The notes beneath the pieces were generated by a model that was not told the origin of the DNA, made no database searches, and saw nothing but the letters and a program-made list of their open reading frames with translations. A program made the translations under genes and the position numbers. This document shows positions 7,402-15,958 of a stretch of 27,625 nucleotides of DNA, in pieces (positions within the stretch are counted from its first letter, which is position 1; every line of letters starts with the position of its first letter). The stretch comes from NIOZ-UU13 sp964653075 (GTDB lineage Bacteria; Planctomycetota; Phycisphaerae; Sedimentisphaerales; Anaerobacaceae): positions 1 through 27,625 of the forward strand of contig CAZZAX010000073.1 in assembly GCA_964653075.1 (NCBI GenBank), in the 5' to 3' direction.

Positions 7402-8985
7402 ATGAATAAAAGTATTCAACGTACCGTGATTTTCTTAATCTTATGTTTAACCTGTATATCGGTTCCAGCAGCGGAAACAGCCAATCCCTTTATTGGACGC
7501 TGGGCATTGACTATTCCCGGTGGTGGTGCCGGCTGGCTTGGTGTCGAACAGAAATACGGGGGGTTGAGTGCGAGCATCCTGTGGGGTGGCGGAAGTGTAG
7601 TCCGAATGTCCAGTGCATATGTTGACGGTGATACATTACATGTTACACGTGTTTATGACGTTGAACGGAAAGACGCCAATGGCAGCGTGGTTTGGGAGGA
7701 TACTTTTACTGAAACGATTTTGGCGAAGGTTCCGGGTGATATCCTGAATTTAACACAAATCCGCCCTCGCTCAAATGGAAAAGGTGTTAATCGCAGAGAA
7801 TTTACCGGTAAGCGGATTCCTCCGCTGCCTCCGAAGCCTGATCTATCCAAAGTTAAATACGGCCAACCAATTGTCTTGTTCAATGGAGCCAATCTCGGCG
7901 GCTGGAAGCTGACCAATCCAGGGCAGACCAGCGGCTGGTCGGTAGAAGATGGGATTCTTGTTAATAATCCTGTTCAGCAAAAGGGAAAACGTCGTATTCC
8001 CTATGGCAACCTTCGCACAATAGCCGAATTCAGGGACTTCAACCTGAAATTGGAAGTTAACGTTCCAAAACGGGGTAACAGCGGGATTTATCTGCGAGGT
8101 ATTTATGAAATTCAGGTCAGCGATTCGTATGGAAGAGAACTCGATTCACATAATATGGGAGGGATTTATAGCCGTATTAAACCTATTGTGAGTGCTGAGA
8201 GGCCGACGGGACAATGGCAGACTATGAATATCACTCTTCTGGATCGCCACGTAACTATTGAACTGAATGATAAGGTAATTATTGACAATGAGCCGCTTCT
8301 TGGTTGTACCGGTGGCGCGATGTGGTCGGATGAATTCAAACCTGGTCCCATCTATCTCCAGGGTGACCACACAGGCATCAGTTATCGAAATATCGTTCTC
8401 ACACCGATTATCAAAGACAAGAATAATCAACAGACAGTTCTCTTTGAGGAACAATTTGAGGGCAAGTTAGCCGGAGGCTGGAAATGGCTGCGGGAAAATC
8501 CACAAGCCTGGCGTTTGCGACAGGGCGCCTTGGAGATTCTTGTTGAGCCGGGAGTTGCACGTAACGTCAAAAATGCCTTAGTTCGTCAGGCCCCGGATCG
8601 CAGACGTGGCAAATATGCCATTGATGTAACCCTGACAAATACAGCCAAACCTACCCAACAGTATGAGCAGGCCGGGATAACCTGGTATAATAACGGTAAA
8701 CCCGTATTTAAGCTTGTTAAGGAGCTGGTTAATGGAGAGCTGATGATTATTCCGGGTAGAAAGCCAATGTCAAGCAAGATGGTCCAGCTTCGATTAATTG
8801 TAACGAAGGATAATTTCATTGCCCAGTTCCGACCGAATGCCGAGGGTAAGTTCCAAACGGCGGCTGCTGGTACACTGCCTGCACCAGGCGATGACCAGGT
8901 CAGCATACAGTGCTACAATGGTCCTGCTAATGCCGAGCACTGGATTCGGTTTGATGATTTTCACATTTTAGAACTACCCGAGTGA
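7402..8985 (+). CDS. Exported DUF1080 (3-keto-disaccharide hydrolase-like) protein
   Basis: A 527-residue protein with a Sec signal peptide ending near 'VPAAETA'. Three parts can be seen. Residues about 25-140 form a beta-rich N-terminal domain ('FIGRWALTIPGGGAGWLGVE'). Residues about 155-337 are a DUF1080 domain, with 'LFNGANLGGWKL', 'GWSVEDGILV', 'FNLKLEVNVPKRGNSGIYLRG', 'YEIQVSD' and 'PIYLQGDHTGISYRNI'. Residues about 345-527 are another beta-sandwich with 'WKWLRENPQAWRLRQGALEI' that resembles DUF1349/laminin-G-like folds. DUF1080 proteins are concanavalin-like and some hydrolyse 3-keto-glycosides; many planctomycete members are uncharacterised. AAGGTGA precedes the ATG by about 7 nt. Two TolB-like genes follow in the same direction, with an 88-94-bp gap to the first. 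Confidence 0.83.
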   Translation: MNKSIQRTVIFLILCLTCISVPAAETANPFIGRWALTIPGGGAGWLGVEQKYGGLSASILWGGGSVVRMSSAYVDGDTLHVTRVYDVERKDANGSVVWEDTFTETILAKVPGDILNLTQIRPRSNGKGVNRREFTGKRIPPLPPKPDLSKVKYGQPIVLFNGANLGGWKLTNPGQTSGWSVEDGILVNNPVQQKGKRRIPYGNLRTIAEFRDFNLKLEVNVPKRGNSGIYLRGIYEIQVSDSYGRELDSHNMGGIYSRIKPIVSAERPTGQWQTMNITLLDRHVTIELNDKVIIDNEPLLGCTGGAMWSDEFKPGPIYLQGDHTGISYRNIVLTPIIKDKNNQQTVLFEEQFEGKLAGGWKWLRENPQAWRLRQGALEILVEPGVARNVKNALVRQAPDRRRGKYAIDVTLTNTAKPTQQYEQAGITWYNNGKPVFKLVKELVNGELMIIPGRKPMSSKMVQLRLIVTKDNFIAQFRPNAEGKFQTAAAGTLPAPGDDQVSIQCYNGPANAEHWIRFDDFHILELPE

Positions 8986-9079
8986 TAACTATTCCTGCCG
9001 AAAATCACATATGAGCCTGTTTTAAAACTATAACGGGTGATGATAGTGAGAAAAGTAAAATTTAAGAACAGGGTTGTTT

Positions 9080-10117
9080 ATGAAAAGTTTAGGCATTTAT
9101 ATATCGATAATACTCACTCTCACTGTAGCTAATACTGCTGTGAGCGGTTCACGGACGCGAAATAGGCTAAGACCGAGAAGTATTACATCACCCCGTGCGG
9201 AGCTGAACTTAAAGGATGTTCCCTTTAAAATTGTGTATGAGACCTACCGGGAAACCGAAGGCAGGCAAAACTGGGAATTATACTTGATAAATGCCGATGG
9301 TTCCAATCCGATTAATCTCACCAATACACCTGATGTGGATGAGATGTATCCCCATGCTTCTCCCGATGGTACCAAGATTTGTTTCGTTACTGATGAAGGG
9401 GCAGGTAGAAGAAAAGTTCGAAATGTCTATTATATGAAGATTGACGGAACCGGACGTTTCAAGGTTGCCGCAAACGCCCGACAGCCTTGCTGGAGTTTTG
9501 ACGGCAAAAAAATCGCTTATCTGCCGGGAGAATTTGAACGATACAATCCGAGGCCGTATGCAACCTCGGGGCTAATAATTTACGACCTTCAGGCCAGTTC
9601 ACACACACCACATCCAAATAAAAATTTACATCACATTTACGCTCTGTGTTGGTCGCGCAACGAAAATTGGTTTGCTGCTGCCGTGCAGGGAGGCTTGGGC
9701 TACAGCGATGCTGTCCTCGTTTTTGAGGCCGATGGAACGAAGGTATTCGACCTGGGATGGTGGGGGGTAAAGGGTTGCCGGCCGGACTTTAATCTCGAAG
9801 GCAACAAGATGGTATGGGGTGAGACTGACTGGAATCTACGTGTGGGTGATATCGACCTGACGGGCCCTACACCCCGGGTGACTAATATACGCCAGGTTGT
9901 CGAATGCATGCGTCAATCCAAAGTTTATCATGTCGATTTTTCTCCGGATGGGCAGTACATTACTTTCAGTTACGGCCCTTTCAATGGAGCGCAGCAGGTT
10001 GGCGGTAAAGCCAGAGGCTGGGATATCTGTGTGAGTGATATGTCCGGAAATTGGGTAAAAATTACTGCCGACGGCAATCATAACAAGGAACCCGATTGGG
10101 TGCCGATTTCAAAATAG
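9080..10117 (+). CDS. Exported TolB-like beta-propeller protein, copy 1
   Basis: A 345-residue protein with a Sec signal (MKSLGIYISI, hydrophobic run to about residue 22). It then has a series of PD40/TolB-type blade motifs: 'WELYLINADGSNPINLT', 'HASPDGTKICFVTDE', 'YMKIDGTGRFKV', 'PCWSFDGKKIAYLPG' and 'HVDFSPDGQYITFSYGP'. Such propellers usually bind proteins or glycans rather than catalyse reactions. A TTG start at 9074 is possible in frame, but the ATG at 9080 has CAGGG about 6 nt upstream and begins with the usual Met-Lys-Ser, so it is preferred. The next gene is a clear paralogue, so this is a local tandem duplication. Confidence 0.78.
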   Translation: MKSLGIYISIILTLTVANTAVSGSRTRNRLRPRSITSPRAELNLKDVPFKIVYETYRETEGRQNWELYLINADGSNPINLTNTPDVDEMYPHASPDGTKICFVTDEGAGRRKVRNVYYMKIDGTGRFKVAANARQPCWSFDGKKIAYLPGEFERYNPRPYATSGLIIYDLQASSHTPHPNKNLHHIYALCWSRNENWFAAAVQGGLGYSDAVLVFEADGTKVFDLGWWGVKGCRPDFNLEGNKMVWGETDWNLRVGDIDLTGPTPRVTNIRQVVECMRQSKVYHVDFSPDGQYITFSYGPFNGAQQVGGKARGWDICVSDMSGNWVKITADGNHNKEPDWVPISK

Positions 10118-10148
10118 GCCGCCATCTGATTAAAAGGAGACAATTACA

Positions 10149-11189
10149 ATGAAACGGTATGCTTTTTTTACTATTTTATTGGGTTTGCTTGTAGTTAATG
10201 AAGCTGTTTGTGCCACAAGGCTGAAAGATGATTCTAAGCTTCGGCAGATACCTTATCCAAAATCTGAACTAAACCTCAAAAATATTCCTTTCAGAATTGT
10301 ATATGAAACCTATCGTAAGACTAATGGCAGGGAGAACTGGGAGCTATACCTGATAAATGCAGATGGCTCCAATCCTGTTAATCTAACCAGGACTCCTGAT
10401 GTGGATGAGTTATATCCTCATGCTTCCGGCGATGGCAGCAAAATATGTTTCGTTGCAGATGAAATGGTTGGAAATAAGAAGGTTCGAAATGTCTATTATA
10501 TCAACATCGATGGGACCGGACGGGTAAAAGTTGCTGATAATGCCCGGCAGCCCTGTTGGGGTCCTGATAGTAAAACTATCGCTTATCTAAAGGGGGAATT
10601 TACCCGTTACACCATTAAAGACTATGCTACTACGGGGATTTTCTTTTACGATATAGATACGCGACAACACAGAGGGCATCGAAATAAAAGTCTTTATCAT
10701 CTTTATAATATTTGCTGGTCGCCGGACGGCAATTGGTTTCTTGCTACGGTGCACGGAGGTATGGATTTCAAACATGCCAACCTGGCAATTCAGGCCGACG
10801 GTAACAATATTTATGATTTAACTAAGTTTGGTGTCACGGGTTGCAGACCTGATTTTAGCTTCGATGACAAGAAGATAACTTGGGGATTGACTGATTGGGA
10901 TTTATGTATGGCTAATATCAATTTTGCATCCTCAGCACCTCAGGTGACTGATGTTTGCCGTTTTATCAAGTGTCGAAAAGAATATGAGGTTTATCACACT
11001 GATTTCTCGCCGGATGGCAGGTACATTGCTTTCAGTCACGGCCCAAAGGCAACTGAAATGGTAGGAGGAAAAGCGCCGGGCTGGAATATCTGTGTCAGTG
11101 ATATGTCAGGCAAGTGGGTGGAAATTACCAGAGACGGCAATCACAACAAAGAACCTGATTGGGTGCCGATTACAACAACAAAACGTTGA
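10149..11189 (+). CDS. Exported TolB-like beta-propeller protein, copy 2 (tandem paralogue)
   Basis: A 346-residue protein with a signal peptide (MKRYAFFTILLGLLVV) and the same blade order as the preceding gene. By eye the N-terminal 130 mature residues are about three-quarters identical ('NWELYLINADGSNP', 'TPDVDE', 'KICFV', 'NARQPCW'). The middle and C-terminal parts are more diverged until the shared ending 'DGNHNKEPDWVPI'. AAGGAG lies about 8 nt before the ATG, and only 31 bp separate it from copy 1, so the two are probably co-transcribed. The retained ending and diverged mid-propeller suggest duplicates specialising for different partners. No catalytic residues are recognised. Confidence 0.78.
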   Translation: MKRYAFFTILLGLLVVNEAVCATRLKDDSKLRQIPYPKSELNLKNIPFRIVYETYRKTNGRENWELYLINADGSNPVNLTRTPDVDELYPHASGDGSKICFVADEMVGNKKVRNVYYINIDGTGRVKVADNARQPCWGPDSKTIAYLKGEFTRYTIKDYATTGIFFYDIDTRQHRGHRNKSLYHLYNICWSPDGNWFLATVHGGMDFKHANLAIQADGNNIYDLTKFGVTGCRPDFSFDDKKITWGLTDWDLCMANINFASSAPQVTDVCRFIKCRKEYEVYHTDFSPDGRYIAFSHGPKATEMVGGKAPGWNICVSDMSGKWVEITRDGNHNKEPDWVPITTTKR

Positions 11190-11246
11190 GACCGAAAATT
11201 CATTTTGCCGCCACTTATATTATAAAGAAGCTGAGAAAAAGGAAGA

Positions 11247-13091
11247 TTGTCAATGACCATCCCATATAGAGATTTGACAAGCAAAGCCCTTTGTTTGCTG
11301 ATTATATTGACAATTGTTTTAGGTTGTCGACGTGTTAAGGATGCACCCAGTCCAATGGAGGTTATAATAACAAATACCGGAATTGAGATGGTAAAAATTC
11401 CTGAAGGATGGTTTGATATGGGAAGCAGCAGCGGTTCACCGGATGAATCGCCTTTGCATAAGGTATGGATCAGCTCATTCTGGATGGACAGATATGAGGT
11501 TATTCAGGAGCAATTCAAAAAATTTCAAATCTCCGACCCTTCTCATTTCAAAGACCCGAATAATCCATTGGAGCAGATTAACTGGACCGATGCCATTCTG
11601 TTTTGCAACGAGCGTTCACGTGCGGAAGGTCTTGAGCCTTGTTACGATGAAGAATCCTGGGAATGTAATTTCCAGGCAAATGGGTACAGATTGCCCACGG
11701 AGGCCGAATGGGAGTATGCCTGCCGGGCCGGTACCCGCACAAATTTCAGCTTTGGTAACGATGTGAGGAATTTGAAGAACCATGCATGGTTCGCTGAGAA
11801 CTCATCAGACAGAACTCATCCTGTTGGACAGAAGAAATCCAATCCATGGGGGCTTTATGATATGTATGGAAATGTATCAGAATGGTGCAATGATTTTTAT
11901 TCCGAGAATTATTACAAAAATAGCGACCAAAAGAATCCGAGGGGACCAATGAAAGGTAAGGAAAGGGTCTTGAGAGGCGGAGCATGGAATTCCAGTTCCG
12001 ACAGTTGCCGGTCATCATATCGTTCGAGCGACCCTTCTATCGATGATACTTGTCTTGCGAGTGATGCTATAGGATTTCGCTGTGTACGAAACGCATCGAA
12101 TAACACATCTCCCGGGAAGAATATGGTAAAAGAGAAACAAAATCGAAAAACATCGAAGACGGGTCTGGTCTATGACGACATCTATCTCGAACATAAAACA
12201 ACACCAGGCCATCCGGAAACATCTGGGAGATTAGTCGCGATAACCCAGAGATTGAAAACAAGTGGATTATACTCTCAATTAATCAAACTGTCACCTAAAC
12301 CGGTCCCTTACGAATGGCTGACAACGGTTCACTCTCCTGAATATATACAGCGTGTTAAAAGAAGTTGTGAGAACAATGCAGGATACCTTGATTCTATGGA
12401 TGTTCCGATATCAACACAATCCTATGAAGCAGCGCTGGTAGCAGCAGGGGGGGTGCTCTCTGCTATTGATGCTGTCGTAGAAAAAAAGGTCACGAATGCC
12501 TTTTGTGCGGTCCGTCCGCCGGGCCACCATGCACTAAAGGATAAAGCAATGGGATTCTGTATCTTTAACAATGTTGCTGTCGGCACAAGATATATTCAAA
12601 AGAAACATAACCTCTCAGATATACTTATTGTTGATTGGGATGTACACCATGGCAACGGTACTCAGGCGATGTTCTATGACGACCCTTCGGTTCTGTATTT
12701 TAGTACTCACCGGTATCCCTTCTATCCTGGAACCGGAAGCGAAACAGAAAAAGGGGATGGACAAGGTTTGAATTATAACATTAACGTTCCTTTGCCGATT
12801 GGTTCCGGAGATGCCGATTATCTTAGAGCATTCAAAGAGAAACTTGAGCCTGCAGCCCTTGCCTTTTCTCCCGACTTTGTGCTCATATCTGCCGGATTTG
12901 ATGCCCATAAAGATGACCTGCTCGGCGGCATGAAGGTCACTGCTGAAGGATTTGCTCAACTGACACAGATTGTCAAAGAGATATCTGAAAAGTGCTGCGA
13001 AGGTCGGCTTGTGTCCGTTCTTGAAGGGGGATATGGCCTGGAAGGGCTGGCTGCTTCGGTAGAGGCTCACATTCGGGTCTTGACGAGATAA
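11247..13091 (+). CDS. Predicted lipoprotein fusing a SUMF1/FGE-like domain to an HDAC-family deacetylase
   Basis: A continuous 614-residue frame. Residues 13-27 form a lipoprotein signal with a lipobox ending at Cys27 ('LTIVLGC'). Residues about 45-282 are a formylglycine-generating-enzyme-like (SUMF1) domain: 'MVKIPEGWFDMGS', 'YRLPTEAEWEYACRAG', 'GLYDMYGNVSEWC', 'VLRGGAWNSSSDSCRSSYR' and 'GFRCVRNA'. Cys254 sits where the first FGE active-site Cys lies, but the second (five residues on) is Arg259, so formylglycine synthesis is unlikely. Residues about 305-614 are an HDAC/AcuC-type zinc deacetylase with all key residues: His427-His428 in 'RPPGHHAL', zinc ligands Asp465 and His467 in 'DWDVHHGNG', Asp552 in 'SAGFDAHKDD', and Tyr596 in 'EGGYGLEG'. 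An internal ATG at 12123 could start a separate deacetylase but has no well-spaced ribosome-binding site. The MBOAT gene begins 13 nt after the stop. Confidence 0.85.
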   Translation: MSMTIPYRDLTSKALCLLIILTIVLGCRRVKDAPSPMEVIITNTGIEMVKIPEGWFDMGSSSGSPDESPLHKVWISSFWMDRYEVIQEQFKKFQISDPSHFKDPNNPLEQINWTDAILFCNERSRAEGLEPCYDEESWECNFQANGYRLPTEAEWEYACRAGTRTNFSFGNDVRNLKNHAWFAENSSDRTHPVGQKKSNPWGLYDMYGNVSEWCNDFYSENYYKNSDQKNPRGPMKGKERVLRGGAWNSSSDSCRSSYRSSDPSIDDTCLASDAIGFRCVRNASNNTSPGKNMVKEKQNRKTSKTGLVYDDIYLEHKTTPGHPETSGRLVAITQRLKTSGLYSQLIKLSPKPVPYEWLTTVHSPEYIQRVKRSCENNAGYLDSMDVPISTQSYEAALVAAGGVLSAIDAVVEKKVTNAFCAVRPPGHHALKDKAMGFCIFNNVAVGTRYIQKKHNLSDILIVDWDVHHGNGTQAMFYDDPSVLYFSTHRYPFYPGTGSETEKGDGQGLNYNINVPLPIGSGDADYLRAFKEKLEPAALAFSPDFVLISAGFDAHKDDLLGGMKVTAEGFAQLTQIVKEISEKCCEGRLVSVLEGGYGLEGLAASVEAHIRVLTR

Positions 13092-13104
13092 AGGGGCGCA
13101 AGGA

Positions 13105-14481
13105 ATGTTATTTCATACCTGGCCGTTTGCACTATTTTTTATTATTGTCTATCCGGCCTACCTGGCTTTCAGGAACACCAGGCTCAGATTTCCATGGCTC
13201 TTGGCGGCTTCATATTTCTTTTATGCCTGTTTCAATCCCTTATATCTGATTATTATCTCGTATTCGACGATGCTGGACTACTTCGTAGTGATGAAAATGG
13301 AAAAAAGTGCACGAAGGAAGATGTGGCTTTCCATTAGTGTTGTAAATAATCTCGGGCTGCTTGGCTTTTTCAAATACGGCGGATTCGTCACCGACAATAT
13401 CAACCTTCTGTTGTCTTCATTGAAAATGCCTTATGAAATTGCTTCTCCCGGCATACTTTTACCTGTGGGTATATCGTTCTATATCTTCCAGTCAATGAGC
13501 TACACAATTGATTACTATCGTGGCAATATAGACAGGGAGACAAGCTTCATAAAATATGCCACCTTTGTCTCACTCTTCCCGCGATTACTTGCAGGGCCGA
13601 TTGAAAGAGCTAAAAATTTACTCCCCCAGTTGCATAAACCTCCGAGGATTTCCGTACACGATGTGACGGACGGTGTTTCCCTTTTTGTCGTCGGTTTTTT
13701 CAAGAAAGTTGCTTTGGCCGATTATATGGCTATGTATGTTGACAAAGTATATGATGCCCCTGGGCAGTTTCATGCGCCGGCGTTGATCCTGGCTACTTTT
13801 TTGTTTTCCTGGCAGATATATTTCGACTTCAGCGGCTACACGGATATGGCACGGGGCATAGCGCGAATGATGGGATTTCGCTTAATGCTGAACTTCAATA
13901 ATCCGTATCTGGCAACGGGATTGGGTGACTTCTGGTCACGGTGGCATATCAGCCTTTCTTCCTGGTTCAAAGACTACGTCTATATTCCTCTCGGAGGTAA
14001 CCGCAAGGGCAGATTCAATACCTACAGAAATATGTTTCTCACTTTGGTAATTTCGGGATTATGGCATGGTGCGGCCTGGACTTTCGTCATCTGGGGGGCC
14101 GTACATGCACTCGGATATTCTTGTACACGGGAGTTGGAAAGAACCGCATTCTACAAAGATAGGGTGCCCAAAATAGCAAAACAGCTTCTTGTGTTTGTCT
14201 TTGTCAGTTTTGCGTGGATTTTCTTCCGGGCTGAAACAATAAATGATGCATGGGTGATTTTGGTAAGAATGTTCACTTTCGGGCTGGAAAATCCTTATTG
14301 TCCGTTGCTTGCTCTGGTTTTGATTGTTGCTGTGTGGCTTTATCAGTTTGCTTATGAATCCAGGATTAGGTGGGTCCTTGAGCTAAGATACGTCCGCATA
14401 GGAATTTTTCTTTTGGTGGTTTTCTATTTAGTGGTCTTTGCTCCTACAAGTGACAAAGCGTTTATATATTTGCAGTTTTGA
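13105..14481 (+). CDS. MBOAT-family O-acyltransferase (AlgI-like)
   Basis: A 458-residue polytopic membrane protein of the membrane-bound O-acyltransferase family, the length expected for AlgI/DltB-type members. It has many hydrophobic segments and the family signatures 'GFFKYGGF', 'LLPVGISFYIFQSMSYTIDYYRG', 'SLFPRLLAGPIERA', 'DFSGYTDMARGIARMMGF', 'FWSRWHISLSSWFKDY' (His281) and 'ISGLWHGAAWTFVIWG' (His321, the catalytic His). These enzymes pass acetyl groups from the cytoplasm to an exported polysaccharide or teichoic acid, together with an SGNH-type partner. AAGGGG lies about 8 nt before the ATG. It is sandwiched between the SUMF1-deacetylase lipoprotein (13 nt) and an SGNH-like protein (43 nt), which fits an operon for surface-polymer acetylation. 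The polymer is unknown. Confidence 0.92.
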   Translation: MLFHTWPFALFFIIVYPAYLAFRNTRLRFPWLLAASYFFYACFNPLYLIIISYSTMLDYFVVMKMEKSARRKMWLSISVVNNLGLLGFFKYGGFVTDNINLLLSSLKMPYEIASPGILLPVGISFYIFQSMSYTIDYYRGNIDRETSFIKYATFVSLFPRLLAGPIERAKNLLPQLHKPPRISVHDVTDGVSLFVVGFFKKVALADYMAMYVDKVYDAPGQFHAPALILATFLFSWQIYFDFSGYTDMARGIARMMGFRLMLNFNNPYLATGLGDFWSRWHISLSSWFKDYVYIPLGGNRKGRFNTYRNMFLTLVISGLWHGAAWTFVIWGAVHALGYSCTRELERTAFYKDRVPKIAKQLLVFVFVSFAWIFFRAETINDAWVILVRMFTFGLENPYCPLLALVLIVAVWLYQFAYESRIRWVLELRYVRIGIFLLVVFYLVVFAPTSDKAFIYLQF

Positions 14482-14524
14482 TATTAGTTAGACCTTAAAG
14501 TCCTTTAACTAAAGGTAAAATGCG

Positions 14525-15673
14525 ATGAATGAAAGCGGCATATTAGAGAATCCAAAAAAAACATATCCGCCTGAGGAATCTGAGGTTGCTTTTAGTTCCA
14601 ACTGTGTGAGATTGTCCGGATACGAATTGATTTTTGTCTGTATAGTTGCTTCGGCTTTATTTTGTTTTGGGCCTGGACTTTGGGAACGGATAGAGAAATT
14701 TGAGCCTGAAGCCGACTTTCGCCTGCCCTATGAGTTAAGTAATGACTACTGGTTGTACAGCCGATACTGCCGGTGGGCAATCTCAAAGTACGAGACACTT
14801 GTAATTGGAGATTCCGTCGTTTGGGGCCATTACGTCTCTCAAAATAACACCTTGTCGCATTATCTCAACCAAATGACTGGCCGGGACCAGTTTGCAAATT
14901 TGGGTGTGGACGGCATCCACCCCGTGGCGTTGGCGGGTTTGCTTAAATATTATGGCCGTGACATCTCGGACAGGAAAATTGTGCTGCATTTTAATCCTTT
15001 ATGGATGAGTTCCGGTAAACAGGATTTACAGTCCACAAAAGAGTTTCATTTCAATCATCCCAAGTTGGCCCCCCAGTTTATTCCGAAAATACCCTGTTAT
15101 AAGGATCCGTATTCCAAAAGGTTCTCCGCTGTTACCCAGCGATATGTGCCTGTCTTAAACTGGACAACTCATTTGAAAGTAACTTATTTTGAGAATATGG
15201 ATATCCCTGCATGGACTCTGGAGCACCCCTATGAAAATCCCGCCGGCGCCGTTACTCTTGAGCTTCCATTCCTGGTAAACGATAATCAGAACGAACATAT
15301 CTCATGGGTGGAGAAAGGGACTGCCCAAAAAGATTTTCCGTGGGTTAAGCTCGAAACGTCTCTGCAGTGGAAATTTTTCCGGCACTCAGCCGAGTTGCTC
15401 AAAAGAAGAGGTAACAGAGTATTCGTTCTCGTTGGCCCGTTTAATGAGCACATGCTCAAGGGCGGGAGCGTAGAGATTTATCGAAAGATGAAAAGTGAGA
15501 TCGAAGTCTGGCTGCAGCAAAATAATATTGACTACTATATTGCTCCGGCATTACCCAGCGAGTTGTATGCTGATGCCAGTCATCCGCTGGACAAAGGATA
15601 TGCCATGCTTGCGAAACAGCTCTTTGAGAATGAATTGTTCATGTCCGGAATCCTCAATTCAGATTCTGATTAA
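14525..15673 (+). CDS. Membrane-anchored SGNH-like protein, likely partner of the MBOAT acyltransferase
   Basis: A 382-residue protein with a short cytoplasmic N-terminus, one transmembrane segment (about residues 34-52) and an extracytoplasmic SGNH/GDSL hydrolase-like domain. The nucleophile motif is 'IGDSVVWGH' (Ser97), and the C-terminal Asp-x-x-His pair is 'DASHPLDKGYAML' (Asp350, His353). AlgJ/AlgX, DltD and PatB-type proteins use this fold to transfer acetyl groups to polymers after an MBOAT protein brings them across the membrane. The gene lies 43 bp after the MBOAT gene, with AAAGG about 8-9 nt before the ATG. Its role as the transferase half of the pair is inferred from context and active-site residues. 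It may instead be an esterase. Confidence 0.78.
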   Translation: MNESGILENPKKTYPPEESEVAFSSNCVRLSGYELIFVCIVASALFCFGPGLWERIEKFEPEADFRLPYELSNDYWLYSRYCRWAISKYETLVIGDSVVWGHYVSQNNTLSHYLNQMTGRDQFANLGVDGIHPVALAGLLKYYGRDISDRKIVLHFNPLWMSSGKQDLQSTKEFHFNHPKLAPQFIPKIPCYKDPYSKRFSAVTQRYVPVLNWTTHLKVTYFENMDIPAWTLEHPYENPAGAVTLELPFLVNDNQNEHISWVEKGTAQKDFPWVKLETSLQWKFFRHSAELLKRRGNRVFVLVGPFNEHMLKGGSVEIYRKMKSEIEVWLQQNNIDYYIAPALPSELYADASHPLDKGYAMLAKQLFENELFMSGILNSDSD

Positions 15674-15958
15674 CCTGTAATTGATGGGGCGTGACCAGAT
15701 ATTCTGTCAGGGCCATGCAATCCGTTTTTGTAAGTCCCGGTAGCTTTTCCTTTGATGTTGCTATAACCGCTTAGATCGACTTAAGTTGTAGCAAAACTAT
15801 CGAATGAGAGGGAGGAGGGCGAAAAAAAACAAAGTTTGAGTACAAAACCATTGAAATTGAGTGAAACCTCTATACAATTTAGATAGTAACCGAATCATTT
15901 TGAATCAATAAATCGGAAGGAGGCTGAAAAGCTGCAAAACAATTCAAGGAGAACACTC
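15674..15958. other. Intergenic region with two stem-loops
   Basis: After the SGNH gene there is a small hairpin (TGACCAGA at 15692-15699 pairing with TCTGTCA at 15703-15709, one bulged C, loop TAT). A second, stronger stem has 10-bp arms (15758-15767 with 15785-15794) including one G-T wobble and a 17-nt loop. Neither has an adjacent T-run, so they are not clear intrinsic terminators. A promoter for the next gene follows. Confidence 0.5.
15851..15878 (+). promoter_or_regulatory. Predicted promoter of the coiled-coil gene
   Basis: TTGAAA (15851-15856), a 16-nt spacer and TACAAT (15873-15878) lie about 80 bp before the ATG at 15959. Each box has one mismatch from consensus. Confidence 0.5.

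Noticed and set aside
12123..13091. A separate deacetylase gene starting at an internal ATG
   Set aside because: The frame with the SUMF1 part is continuous and the internal ATG lacks a properly spaced ribosome-binding site; fusion is the simpler reading, though dual starts cannot be excluded.
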